Source: Parasponia andersonii (Eukaryota; Streptophyta; Magnoliopsida; Rosales; Cannabaceae). From it: a stretch of 64,000 bases of DNA. Under the pieces are notes generated by a model that saw nothing but the letters and a program-made list of their open reading frames with translations, was not told the origin of the DNA and did not search any database. This document shows, one piece after another, positions 10,440 to 22,517 of this stretch. Each line of letters starts with the position of its first letter. Position 1 is the stretch's first letter. A program made the translations under genes and the position numbers. Where the stretch lies: contig JXTB01000145.1 in NCBI GenBank assembly GCA_002914805.1, positions 372,234-436,233 on the forward strand, read 5' to 3'.

Positions 10440-13085
10440 TTATTTTATAATACCATGAAAGTTTCTTAATCTTGCAAAGTCTTTAAACTTGAGTGGCTTG
10501 GTGAAAATATTAGCAATTTGATCATGTGATCGCACATACTCCAATTGTACTTCTTTATTTGTAACATATTCTCTTATGTACTGATAGCGATTATTGATAT
10601 GCTTACTTCGGTCATGAAAGATTGGATTTTTAGCCAAAGCTATTACTGGCTTATTGTCAATACAAGTCTTTGTTGGCTCCTTTTGATGCATATTTAATTC
10701 TTTTAACAACCTTCTTAGCTAGATTGTATGATTAACACATGATATATCAACTATGTACTCAGTTTTGCATGTTAAAAGGGTGACAATCGGTTGTTTCTTG
10801 GATACCCAGGTGAATGTGGTTTCTTCCATGAAAAACACGAAACTAGTTGTGCTTTTTTTATCATCAATATCTCTGATCCAATCACTATCACTGTAACTAA
10901 CGAGTTTATAAACATTAGAAACTGAATAGAACAAGCCAAGATTGATCGTACTTTTTAGGTAACGGAGAATTCTCTTTGTAGCTTTGTAATGAGTAGTTGT
11001 TGGAGTTTCTATGTAACGACTGACTAGTCTAGTTGCATAGAGAATGTCAGGCCTTATACATATCGGGTACTGAAAGCATCCAACAAGGCTCTTGAAGAGT
11101 GTTGGATCCACCTTTTCTGCTTTATCATCTTTGAATAATTTTATTTCGCACTCCACCGGTGTATTTATCGGATTGCAATTATCTATATTGAACTTCTTCA
11201 AGATCTCCTCTGTATAGCTTTCTTGAGAGATAAAAATGCCTTCTTCTTTTTACTTGACTTTTATGCCGAGGTAGTAAGACATAAGTCCGATGTTTGTCAT
11301 TTCAAACTCATGTGTCATTACTCTCCTAAATTCATCAAACATCCTTGGATTACTTCTAGTAAATATGAGATCATCCACGTACAAGCATACGACTAGAATT
11401 TTTCTATCTTTAGTCTTAACATATAGAGTATATTCATAAGGGCACTTAATGAATCCATTCTCTTGGAAATATTTGTCAATTCAGACGTTCCATGCTCTTG
11501 ATGCTTGCTTTAGACTATAAAGAGCCTTTTTCAGCTTCAAAATCTTATCTTTATGCCCTTTTATCTCATAACCCAATGGTTGTTCGATATAGACTTCTTC
11601 TTCAAGAACTCCATTCAGAAATACAAACTTTACATTCATCTGATGAATCTTTCATTTGTTCTAAGCAGCAAGAGAAATAATTAGTCTTATAGTTTCCAAT
11701 GGTGCAATAGGAGCAAATACCTCATCGTAGTCAATGTCGGCTCTTTGACTATAGCCTTTCATGGCTAGCCTTACTTGGTACCTTTCTACCTCTCCATTGG
11801 TATTCTTCTTCACCTTGTACACCTATTTTACACCGATAGCTTTATGACCTTTAGGAAGAGTGGATAGTTCCTAAGTGTCATTCTTCTTTATGGCTTTGAC
11901 TTCTTCATCCATCACATTCCTCTATTTTTCATCTTATACAGCCTCTTAGAAGTTCACCGGTCTATAATTAGTAAATAGGCAAAATAGAGTGAGGTTTTTG
12001 AGTCTATTGTTCACCTCATATTGATCTTCAAGACTTCTTGTAAGTTCTTCATACCTCTCAGTTAAGAAAGATAGAGGTAAATCTTTATGAGTGGGTGATG
12101 TTGGTGAGAAAGGTGGAGTAATAGCCTTTTGATAGACTTCTCTTGCTTGCTCTACTAGTATTTCTATATCTTCAAATTATGGAAAGAAATTATAGTCATT
12201 TGTTTGAGAACCAAAGTCCCATTCAACTTCTTCATTGAATATTATATCTCGGCTGATGATTACTTTTCCATTGTTAGGATTGTATAACTTATATCCTTTG
12301 GAGTTGGTATCGTAGCTGATGAAAATGAACTTCTCGCTTTTATCATCAAGCTTGGTTCTATGTTCTTCTGGCATATGCACATGGGCTATGCTTCTAAAGA
12401 CTCTCAAGTGGGAGATCTCAGGCTTCCTTCCGCTCCATGCTTCTTGTGGTGTCTTTTTCCACACACTTCTTATTGGAGATCGATTGGACAAGTAAACTGC
12501 ATATGCAATAGCTTCTCCCCAGAACTCTTTGGGTAATCTTTTATTTTTTAGCATACTTCGAGCTATGTTGAGGATGGTTCGATTCTTCCTTTCTACCACA
12601 CCATTCTGTTGAGGGGATCTTGGAATAGTTAAAGGTCGTCGAATTCCATTTGCTTCGCAGAATTCGTGGAATTTTTTTGAAGTGAATTCTCCTCCTCTAT
12701 CAGATCTCATGACTTTGATCTGAAGACCGATTTCCTTCTCTACGACAGTCTTGAATTTCTTGAAAGCTTCAAAGATTTCTGATTTTTGCTTCAAGAAATA
12801 AACCCAAGTCTTTATTGAGAAATCATCAATAAAGAGCAAGAAGTAATTGTTCTTACCGAAAGAACTTAGTTTGATAGGACTGCACATATCTATATGCACG
12901 AGCTGTAGTGGCTTCTGGGCTCTTGAATTAGATTCTTTTAGAAAGTTTTTTTTGAATTGTTTCCCGAGTAAGTATCCTTTACAAAACTGATCAGGATGAT
13001 TGATGTATGGTAAGTCTCTCATTGTTTCTTTCTTAGATAGTAGCTCTAGTTATCCAAAATTGAGATGCCCGAATCTCAAATACCA
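10440..13085 (-). pseudogene. copia pol remnant (integrase, RT, RNase H)
   Basis: The integrase frame (13022-12177, about 280 codons) shows IDDFSIKTWVYFLK, RSDRGGEF and SPQQNGVVERKN, covering the D,D-35-E core. Upstream, a GAG-pre-integrase segment (RFGHLNFG) is broken by a stop near 13045. The RT region (about 11960-11200) is split by stops and frameshifts but keeps a readable YVDD box near 11375. RNase H pieces occupy 11201-10719 and 10709-10440 (SDSDW, CKTEY, SKHI, ANIFTKPL). No continuous polyprotein is possible, so this copy is not autonomous. Several long open stretches remain, suggesting moderate age. Confidence 0.85.
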
Positions 13086-13426
13086 TAGCTATGAATGAAA
13101 AGTGCACACCAAAAAGGCTTGGTGCACTATTAATACTATGCAAATAACAAATAATTACTCTACCGCATACAACAGTGATAAAATAGCAAATCTAGTAATC
13201 GAAGTAAAGGAGGCACGAGAAAAGCAGCACATATAGAGGAAAGAAAGATCCATGACTGAGGGCGTGGCGTTATGACTTCTATGGCAGATCAATGACTAGC
13301 AAAGCGCTTCGAACAATATCCCTGGCTGAGTCCCTATGGTCATCATATTGGAACTTGGTGAAGAAGTTCCAAGTTCGTTTGTTATTTGACTCGGCCATTT
13401 ATTTTCTGTCCATTAACTCAATGTTG

Positions 13427-13481
<55 letters not shown>

Positions 13482-15251
13482 GTATGTGTGTCATTGAGGC
13501 CAAAGGCTAAAAGCCAATTTGTTTGAACAAATTTTAATATGTTCAAGGAAAAAGAAAAGTCTAATACTATTTCGTAAAGGCCCTATATCAAAGGACAATG
13601 CAGAATTCTCTATTGAAAACGACTTAAAAATTTTAGTTTTAGGATTTGATAAAAGGAATAGTGACTTTTTCTTCAAAATGATAAAGAATTGTCTGGCTTT
13701 TTAATAAAACCCCGTACTTTTAAGAAGTCCAATGGGGTTAATAGAAAAGAAGATGAGAGGGCTTTAGTGTCAATTTGCAATGCTTACAGCACGCACATAA
13801 CGTTCAACATTATAATTAGACGATGGACTGATTGGATAGTTAAAGATTTTAGCTCTTTCCTTTTCGTTACAAATTAGTAAACTTGATGGCTTAAGTTAAT
13901 TAGTTGATCTAACCATATGAGTTATCCGGTGCTTAAAAAAAAAAACGAAAATGCAAAAACAAAAATCTAGGAACTTTTGTTAGGTGTTTAGCTATTTTAG
14001 ACTACGGGTCAGTGTTAGCGGTGGAGAGAAATTATTGTACCGATTGAATCGTTTTTGGATAAACAAATATAATGTATTTCGGTTGAATGAATTATGAAAT
14101 CTCATTTTGAAAAGCTTTAATTGATAAGAGTAAACTCAGATTTAATTTATTAATTAGAATCACTAATATCAATGTCAAACTGATACAGTGATGATGGTGC
14201 ACAATATAAGGAAATCGAGGCAATTTTTTATTTGTTGGCACCATATGAAGTCTGAAGATTGATATGCCATATACTGTAATATTTTTTTTTTTGAAATAGC
14301 CATATATTGTAATTGATAAATCGTGTATTATAAATAGAAAGAAGCGGTTCTAAATGTGGAAGGATTGGTGAAGGGGTTGGTGAGCCAGCGTAAAAATAGA
14401 GGCTTTTTCTTCGCTATTCATCTCGTTGAGAGCGAAAAACACAAATGTTAAGTAAGAGAAAAAAAAAATTGAGTTTTTTTTTATTATTCTTTAGAGCAGA
14501 GAAATTTTTTTTTTCCTTGGATGTATTGAGAATCAAAGTTATCAGTGAATGGTTATAAACATTACTGGTAAGAAATTTTCTCCTTACAACGAAGATATGT
14601 AGCAATTATATTAAATTGCGTAAATTTTACATGCATTGTGTTTACTTAATTTGTTGTATTTATTTGGAGTTTAAATTTTGATAATACGTGTTTTTTTTTA
14701 AATTTATAATGAGTGATAGTCATTAATTAAATTTTATTTTTTAAAAAAAATTGATGTATTTATTTCTATTTAATTTTCTACATTTGTTTCCATAATTTTG
14801 TTTTTATTGCGGAGGCCACTCCTGACATTTGGAATGGAAGATCTAAAATCTCTAGGATCGGTGGTTGCCTAGTTTTACCTTCTAACATAACTGGGAAAAC
14901 AAAACTTTTAGAAGAATGTAAGAAAAAAATTATTTACTTTTCTTCTCTTTGTACCAAAGTATGGCACGAAATCCGTTCCGTATTGCATACTATTTGACTT
15001 TGAATTTGTACACGTGGACGTGAAGGTATCAATTGTTTGGAACATTGTACCATTCACTACAGCTAATCATACGGCGACAAGTTATTTATTTTGAAAAATA
15101 AAATCAAATTGCAGTTCCCAAAAAAAAACAAAATAAAACTAATATTAAACAGCCAATGGTTGCTGGAACTCGGAATTCAATATAATATTAGCCTGTTTGT
15201 CTTAATGGCTCAAGGCCGATATAAAGCGGAACTACATTGATTTAATCATAT
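13086..15251. other. gene-free AT-rich stretch
   Basis: It starts with a small inverted repeat (gtgcacacc...ggtgcac, about 13101-13127) at the break in the copia element. It also contains a TA microsatellite and a short hairpin-like stretch near 13350-13374 (ggaacttg...caagttc type). Short open frames here have no recognisable family. Confidence 0.6.
13431..13479. repeat. AT dinucleotide microsatellite
   Basis: An uninterrupted AT run of about 24 units. Confidence 0.95.
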
Positions 15252-15403
15252 AATTTATTTATTTTTTACAAATTTTATGAATATATATAACATGACTTAA
15301 CTACTAATAGATATTTCTATTTCATTTAATTTATTTATTTTTTACAAATTTTATGAATATATATAACATGACTTAACTACTAATAGATATTTCTATTTCA
15401 TTT
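15252..15403. repeat. 76-bp perfect tandem duplication
   Basis: The unit starting aatttatttattttttaca at 15252 is repeated at 15328 with no visible difference. It lies about 85 bp upstream of the start codon of the cysteine-rich peptide pseudogene, so it falls in that gene's promoter region. Confidence 0.9.
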
Positions 15404-15486
15404 GTTTTATTTATCTATGTTTAAGTTCAAGTTTTTTTTAAAAGAACTTAATAATGTTTCAAAAATTGGGTTTTAAGAGAATTAAT

Positions 15487-15800
15487 ATGATTACAATGAT
15501 GATAATTATACTGGTGCCCATAAAAATAGTACTAGTTCAAGCAAAAACGAACTGGCTTCTTTCTATGGCTCCTGATGATCTTCCTCGAACCCAGTTTCTT
15601 TCTCCTCCTTCAATAATTAATAAATTTAAGAAATGAGAATATATTTTAAATTGATGATTTGTATCGCGCATTGCACAAAATCTCCGTGCCTCACCCACGA
15701 GGAGGACCGAGATTTGTTCAAAGAATGTGTTGATGTGTGTGAGAGAGATTGCCTTGAGACTTTTGTTTGGCAATCAAAAAGTTTGACATGGATGATGTAA
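15487..15800 (+). pseudogene. small cysteine-rich secreted peptide, frameshifted copy
   Basis: An ATG at 15487 (or in frame at 15454) opens a hydrophobic signal-like leader (MITMMIIILVPIKIVLVQA). The frame ends at a TGA near 15636. In another frame, 15657-15800 encodes 47 residues starting ICIAHCTKSPC and ending in a TAA. The cysteine spacing is C-x3-C-x4-C-x12-C-x3-C-x3-C, exactly that of the intact gene at 21305. The leader and cysteine module are out of frame and no convincing intron joins them, so I call a frameshifted pseudogene. An unannotated short intron is the alternative. A good donor (gtaagt) overlaps the stop codon at 15797, so a further exon cannot be excluded. The family is not recognised with certainty; short CxxxC secreted peptides such as thionin-like proteins are the closest type. 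Confidence 0.6.
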
Positions 15801-16050
15801 GTATTTATATAAATTCTGAAGTCTTGTTCTTATCTCTTTTCTTAGTAGAACGTAGAAGTTACTCGGCGTTGTTGGGGTAATTTTACAAAATGCCTTGTTG
15901 GCAAATCATTTTGTGTTTGCTGCTGAACTTTTAGCTGCATCGGTCCATAAATAAAATTCCGAATGGTTTTCACTTTTTCGAAAAGATATATATAAATCGT
16001 TATTGAAAACTAACTTATATAAAAACATATTCAATTGGGAGAAGAAGAAG

Positions 16051-18760
16051 TGTCAGCGACCGAAAATTCAAAGCCGTAATTTTTAATAATTTTAAGTGAA
16101 AATATAATAAAATATTAATTTTACAGAATTTAAGAGTAAACAAGTATTAGATAATTTCGTTTTGATCATCAAATATTTATAAATTCATTATTCATTAATA
16201 CACTTATTAGTTTTAATTTCACAATGGAAGTAATCATCAAAGTTTAAGAAAATTTTCAACTATCTCTTTTAGAACTTATTGAGAAGTCATAAATTTTGAT
16301 AAATTGAGTTTAACTGAAATATTTAGTTCAATATCCAAAATATGTTACATAAAATCACTTATTGTTTTAAATACTCAATTTAACAATAAAATCATCCTCA
16401 TACATCCGCTTACTAATCTTGGCTAAATAACTTAACAATGAAGAATGATAACAAAGTAAGAACACCCACCAGGGATTTAGAGTGAAACTGTCTATACAAA
16501 CTATTCAGCTCATCTCACCACCGAGATTACTATCTTAATTAGACATGCACCTAAATGTGGGAGAAGTAAGAGGGGTGAGTATTCATATGCTCAGTAGAAA
16601 TTCAATTACCTTTTTGAATGGATACAATTTTACCAAATCTGCATGGTTAATATCTTTTTCAAAATCCATTTATAAACCAAGTTTATAAAAAAAAATGGTA
16701 TCCAAAATAATTACATATTCAAAACTAAAATCAAATCCACATAATTGTATATATCATAAATCAACCATGTATATGAGTGAGCTCTCATCCTCTCATCTAT
16801 GTAATATCTCTGCAGTAGAAGTACCTAGCGTCCTGACATTACCCGTAGGTGTGTCAGCCAAAAATCTACGCAGGAGCCTAGATCTTTCACCTAGTGCTAC
16901 AGCAACTCGCTAGCGATTTAAACTATCATGATACAATAATGGAACTCAAGTGTGTAATCTTATGGTATATACAACATGTAACAATTTACAATAACCATAG
17001 ATCCATAAATCAAATCATGTTTTAAAATCTATCTTGGCATTATTCTGGGATTTACTATAACATGGGATGCATATCGTTATTTTACTTCATAATCACAATA
17101 TAAAAATATGTAAAATAATCCACACAGTCCAATTCCGATATAATTCAATAATTTTCAATTATTTGTTAATCCATCGTGAAATCACGATTTTTTATAAATA
17201 AGTTTTAACGCAATATAAATTAAAAGGATATAAAATCAGGTAACTGAACCCCTATCTCAAAATGGTAATAATACCAAGGCAATGACACTCGAAGAAACTT
17301 ATGTTGGTCACTTGGGTATTCGAATGGTAATTTCCAGATCCTAATAAGTCCACTTGAAAAAATGACCTTTCCACCGGAGCCTTAAATGAAGAAACAGAGG
17401 TCACTAATGAATTCAGAGAATCCAAAAATGCTAGGTTAGATATATACCTTATAAAAAACGGGTCTTAGTGTGTGACCATGCTGCGGCATGCAAAATAGTG
17501 CAATTTTGTGTAAAGAAATTCTAATTTTCGTGCTACTACAAAATATAGTCATATTTTATATCAAAATTCATGTCTCGATCTCATAAGTCCATGTTTAAAG
17601 TCAGAACTCAGTTTTGAGATCTTGAGCATAAGTTACACTCGAAAATCTGAGAATTACATAAATACCACCTTTCAACGGAATTAGGAAAAATATCATTTTT
17701 GTTGATTATTTGCAAAAATATCACTTTTCTAAAATATTTAGAAAGTATTATTATTATAGAATTATTTTAAAAAATATCACTTTTGAAATAACTCGAAAAA
17801 GTATCAACTTCACTGATTAATTGTTAAAATGTTATTTTTGTAATAATATTTTGGAAAAGAACAGTTTTCTAATATAAGCCCAAGGCCCAAATCTGAATAG
17901 TAACAGATTCTAACCCAATACTATTAGGTTTTACAAAAATATCACTTTTTACTCTAAAGTAGAAAATACCACGTTTTTCTATTTAAAAGTTACTGCACTA
18001 TTGGATATTGTTTTTACTTCTACCAACTATAATTATTCATGGTTTTTAACTCTTATTCACCTCATATATTTATCTCGGGTAAAATAATTACTAACTAAAA
18101 GTTTATAAAAATATCACTTTTTACACAGTTGGTAAAAACGATAAAAGTGGTAAACATTTACTGAAGATGAATTTTGATGTACAACCACTTGGAGATGGTT
18201 GGCAACAATGAAAGAAGACTACATGCCAGAGATGTCAAAAACGGAGGTCAGACGTTGCGCCAATGACCAAAAAGCCTCCACGGAGGCGGAATTTTTGTGG
18301 GGTGGCTACGACTTCGTCCAACGTCGAAATGAGGCTAGACCGATGGTATTGGTTTTATTTTCGGTAGACCTTCGATGCGGGTTGGCGCGTCATCAGAGTT
18401 GGGTGACAGTGGCAGTGCGATAGAGCTCCAACAGAAACTATTGTTTCCTTTCTTCTCATAAACCTCTATTTGGAGAATTTGGGCTTCTGAAGCCCTTTTA
18501 AGCCAAAAAAAAAATGAGCACTGTTTGCAATTGAATAAAATATTCATGATATTTCGAATATTTAATTTCAAAAATCAAAAATTAAAAGTTTGCCATTCCT
18601 TGTAAAAAAGTCCAAGTTACCCCTAAAAAAATCAGTTTTTACAAGAAGAATCATCCAATGGTCAAGCTCATCCGTCAGTTTTAAGACCATTCTTGTTTGG
18701 ACCCAAATACGGACCAGTGGTAAAATAGTAATTTTATAAGTTGTAAATTAATAAATTTAT
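16051..18760 (+). repeat. large LTR-like repeat, copy B
   Basis: A same-strand relative of 6428-8650 with the ordered landmarks given there. It starts tgtcagcgaccgaaaattc, close to tgtcacgaccgaaa at 39983. Its middle (about 17660-17990) carries degenerate internal repeats of aaaatatcactttt. The pieces 18199-18423 (plus) and 18335-18571 (minus) are open by chance within it and resemble no family. A further related piece seems to continue to about 19200 (gggagtgaacatttgaatgctca). Confidence 0.5.
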
Positions 18761-19271
18761 CCTTACAAAATAGTGAAAGAGCTTAATTTTTATAAATCCT
18801 TAAAAATGACAATTTCTAGAAGAAAACGACAATCTTAGAAAAACTCATAAAATCATTTACAAGTTAAAGTTTAAAAACACTCATTAAGTATGATACTACA
18901 AATGTTGAATAATTTTCTTTCAACAATTTCTGAAAACATTCTGAAAACTGGGAGATGATGAATAATTGATAAGATCTCCTCGTACATCCTCTTATAAATA
19001 TATTTAAATATAGTTAAGTAATAACTGAAGAATAGAGGAGAAACTATAAGTAGATACAAACCCAAGGGAATGAATATGACTGTGAAGAATAACTCTAGTA
19101 TTGTAACTACCAAACTAAAAGTCTATTTCGCTCCTGTAATCTGAAAAAGGAAAAAAATAAGAGGGAGTGAACATTTGAATGCTCAATAAGAAATTAATTA
19201 AAAAAAACTTACCAATGAAAGAGGAGGCTGATTTCTTGGTTGAGAGAGAAAGAGAGACAGAGATAGAAAGA

Positions 19272-19272
<1 letters not shown>

Positions 19273-19309
<37 letters not shown>
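19273..19309. repeat. TA dinucleotide microsatellite
   Basis: An uninterrupted TA run of about 18 units. Confidence 0.95.
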
Positions 19310-19311
<2 letters not shown>

Positions 19312-19334
19312 AAAATAGAGAAATAGCCAAAAAA

Positions 19335-19845
19335 AATTGAAAAAGAGATAAATAGCCAAAAAAAAACTTAAAAACTAAAAAAAATTATAGCAGTTAGTTT
19401 GACCACCTAAATTTTCGTGAAATATCTAAAACAGCGACAATTTGTCGTCGTTTTAAATCTAATTTTTATTTTTAATTTAACATATTTTACAATAATTATA
19501 ATTATTTTAATTTATTAATAATAGATTAATATAAAGTGACAACTATTGTCGCTACTTTAGAGAAGATATTTTAACACTATTTCTATGCTGGCACTAGTTG
19601 GTGCACTCCTTCTAAAGTGGAGACATTTGACGCCGTTTTAGATATTTTTGTCGAATAATTTTGGCGCGGTCATCTAAAGCAACGACAAGTGCCGCCACTT
19701 TGGACTTTTTCATTTCTCCAATAATTTAAATACTCTAATCGGCGACTCTCAAATTTGTCGCAGCTTTAGTTAAGATCTAAAGCGACGACAAATTATCACC
19801 GCTTTAGACTTCTCGTTCTATTATCTTCTTGTATAGTATATATAC
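19335..19845. mobile_element. CACTA-like end with gcgacaa subterminal motifs
   Basis: Between about 19425 and 19810, motifs such as agcgac(g)acaa and ttgtcg(c/t)cgctttag recur in both orientations, with conserved ctaaagc or gctttaga neighbours. The block ends in ttcttgtatagtata, similar to a CACTA end (TTCTTGTAGTG) with one inserted base. This resembles the subterminal region of a second CACTA family, distinct in motif from that at 2384-2600. The left limit is uncertain. Confidence 0.5.
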
Positions 19846-20440
19846 GTGAAATGACTTATAATCTTATATGAATACTTCAATCCCTTCTTCGTTTTCGTTT
19901 TGTTTTTTTTTTTTAATTATATTTTTTTATTTTGTATTTTAATAATTTTGTTCAACTTGCTTCTCTTGCGTGGGAAACTATTTTAATTATAGGATTTACA
20001 ATTGCAAAAGGTATAAATTTTCATTCTGATCAACAAAAAAGAAAAATTGAGTTCATTTTCCATGACAAGTTTATCGAAAGAAATAGATCATTTAACTCCT
20101 AATTTCAGGGTGTACATGCTCTTATATTTTTCCTTCCCTTTTAATTGCTTTGTCCTTTATTGTCTTTTAGATCCAAATAAAATTTTATATAAAAAATTAA
20201 TAGAAAAAATCGTGCCCTTATATCACTTGGGGTGTCAACATAGTCCCCCCCCCCCCCATTTAAATTCAAAATTACGGCTTGGCTGAAAGAATTTAATGTC
20301 AGGGATTAAATGGAAAACACAGAAGGGTTCTTTTGCAAATTTTAATGTCAGATTTGAGAGGAAAGTGAAGGCAGAGACTTGTTTGCAAGTATGGGAAAGA
20401 CTGACCAAAACCCATATGGACCTTATACAAGTGTAAACAA

Positions 20441-20734
20441 TTACATAGTAGCCTCAGCTCTCTTGCAAAAAACCCACTCTTTAGCCTCAGCATGGGACCA
20501 TTTCCTGGCTGACGCACTTGATTGCAGGCACAAGTACCCCTAGCGGAACTTTCAGCATCGTAACTTACCAGTGCCTCTGTGGACGTGCGAATAGAAGCCC
20601 ATAAAGGACTCATTTGAAGAGTTTTCTCGCATCCAGTGCCAACTTTGGCCACCGACAACCATCGCCATTGGTGAGTATGGCCCCAGAAGGTGCTCGTAGA
20701 TCTCCAAGTACCCTTGGTTTCCATCGAAAACAAC
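20441..20734 (-). pseudogene. unidentified coding-like fragment
   Basis: Reading leftward from 20734, a 60-codon open frame (stop at 20552-20554) has protein-like composition, with GNQGYLEIYEHLLGPYSP and GGQSWHWMREN. A second piece in another frame, 20527-20441, reads SARKWSHAEAKEWVFCKRA before a stop. A strong donor (gtaagt) sits inside the end of the first piece, but the gap to the second is only about 45 bp, too short for a normal plant intron. I do not recognise the family. It could be a decayed exon pair or a captured gene fragment. A longer frame over the same region (20763-20299) starts with a good ATG but is compositionally poor, and I prefer the piecewise reading. Confidence 0.35.
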
Positions 20735-21304
20735 TCAAGTAAGAGTTTGGTTGTTTCAGACATTTTGAATGTATTGAATTAATTGAGAAGTGAAATTTTG
20801 TTCGGGCTATCGAAATGAGGTTTCATTATCATTTTTAGATTTGTTTAGGTCAAGAAATGAACATTGACATATATGTTATTCATAAATTTAGCAATAGGAA
20901 TACATTGCAATCCTAATAGAAATCACTGCATATTTATGTATTCTGTTAGAGTCCTAGTATTACTTTGCTATCCTGCTCCTACAAAATCACTCTAACCCCA
21001 ATTGGCCAACTCCTAGTCGAAGGAGGAAACCTTTGAACTAACAACGATATATGCAGCTGTATGAAACCATTAATGAAGGGTTGATCAGAGTACTATTGAA
21101 TCACTGGCGTCTTAATATTAAAGGCAAAAGACAAGAATAAGCTAATGTGCAGCAAATATATAATCCACCAAGAGTCAATAATAACAATAAATAAATAAAT
21201 CCTTCGAACTACCGAATATGTAATCAAATTAGTCTTTTCTGGATCCTGATAGATTGTGTTTCATACCCTATAAATTATTTTCCTGTATTTTCTTTCTAAA
21301 CGAG

Positions 21305-21589
21305 ATGGACGAAATAGTTATTATCAAGAAAGTTGTGGTGATCATGATCGTGATGTTCATACCAATACTCACAGAAGCATTGCAAGCAAATGCAAACACT
21401 GATGGTGTTTCATCAATTGAGGCTGTAAATGAACTCAAAGTGACTATTTGTGTCGCGAAATGCACTAAAGGGTTGTGCTTTGTGAAGAAACGTCACCCAG
21501 AACACTTTGGACGGTGTGTAGGAGAATGCGGGATAGATTGCCTTCTCAAATATTACGGGCCTTACCTTGCCAAATATTACAGGCCATGA
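21305..21589 (+). CDS. small cysteine-rich secreted peptide (94 aa), family unknown
   Basis: A single-exon gene for 94 residues. The ATG at 21305 is the only in-frame ATG ahead of the leader; the longer open frame upstream has no ATG. Residues about 8-26 are a hydrophobic signal segment (KKVVVIMIVMFIPILTEA), followed by a variable linker and a compact cysteine module near residues 48-82. The module contains ICVAKCTKGLC and RCVGECGIDC, giving C-x3-C-x4-C-x12-C-x3-C-x3-C. The protein has six cysteines, all in this module, so three disulphides are possible. The C-terminus is Tyr-rich (KYYGPYLAKYYRP). The frameshifted copy at 15487-15800 has identical spacing. This predicts a secreted, disulphide-bonded peptide. 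Plant peptides with paired CxxxC motifs include thionin-like proteins and alpha-hairpinins, which act in defence or signalling. Which, if either, applies here is inference. Confidence 0.65.
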   Translation: MDEIVIIKKVVVIMIVMFIPILTEALQANANTDGVSSIEAVNELKVTICVAKCTKGLCFVKKRHPEHFGRCVGECGIDCLLKYYGPYLAKYYRP

Positions 21590-21869
21590 CATGATTTCAT
21601 GTGTACACAGTCTTGGCTTGTACAAAGTTTGTTATACGAGCTCTATTATTGTTGTTATTTCTAGTTTCATTATTGTGGTTGTTGTTATTAGTACTATTTT
21701 ACTATGAAGCGATCTTGATCTTTATGCTTCTCATTAATAAATAATGTTCGTGCATATCTTTATGAACTAGAGCAGAGCGTAATTAATAAGATTTGATTGA
21801 AATTGTTGTCTATCAAGTTAAGCTTCATCACTTTTGGCACTACTAGCTGGACTAATATTTCATTGAATT

Positions 21870-22325
21870 AAAACTTGAAGCAACATATAAATTGAACTTT
21901 CTTGGCGTTCTACAGAGCAGCACTGATGGCCACTTCTTCAAACAATGCTGAAATACTTGCATTACACGAGACAAGCTGAGAATGCGTGTGGTTAAGATCT
22001 TTAATTCAACACAGTAAAGGAACCTGTGATATTTCATTGATGAAGGGAAGCCTGATAACTTTATATGAAGATAATCTTTTTGCATTGCTCAAATTAGGGG
22101 AAGTTGCATCAAAGATGACAGAATTAAACATATTTTATCAAAATTCTACTTCACTTATGTTCTTTAGAAAAAAAAAAAAAAAAAAAAAAGCGAAATAGGT
22201 ATTCATCAAATTTGTTCAAGTGACAACTTAACCGATTTATTCATCAAATCACCTCGTACAATTATTTTTGAAAAGTTAGTACACAAGATTAGAATACATC
22301 AACCCAAATATTTATGTTAAAGTGA
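21870..22325 (+). pseudogene. copia RNase H end, third copia remnant
   Basis: Plus-strand pieces read SSNNAEILALHETSRECVW, then LRSLIQHSKGTC and LYEDN, and after a poly-A interruption (about 22168-22190) SSDNLTDLFIKSPR and LVHKIRIHQPK. This is the C-terminal RNase H region of a copia polyprotein ending in a polypurine-like tract (gtgagggagag). Frame changes and the A-run make it non-functional. Confidence 0.75.
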
Positions 22326-22517
22326 GGGAGAGTAAAGCTTACTCTCTCTTTTTCCCTCCGTCTAGATTTTGTCCTACAAAATCGAGAGGAAGACAATATT
22401 CAATCAATTCATACACAAAAATATTGTACATTTTTTCCTTCATTTGGATTATTTTTTTTTTGTTCCATTGAGTTTTTACATAGAAAGTATATTCTAATTG
22501 CAATAGACGTTAAACGG

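Larger units (their letters stand above)
9956..13085 (-). mobile_element. truncated Ty1/copia element, minus strand
   Basis: A single LTR (9956-10426) is followed on the coding side by a polypurine tract and then a pol region reading leftward in the order GAG-pre-integrase, integrase, RT, RNase H, LTR. The internal region stops abruptly near 13085, just after the zinc-binding region. Gag, protease, primer-binding site and 5' LTR are therefore absent. Confidence 0.85.

Noticed and set aside
18199..18571. Overlapping plus and minus frames of 74-78 codons
   Set aside because: Both fall in the LTR-like repeat copy B and match no family.
20299..20763. 154-codon minus-strand ATG frame
   Set aside because: It overlaps the more protein-like frame at 20552-20734. 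Its own composition and tail (CNCLHLYK, LLCFPFNP) do not look like a protein family.
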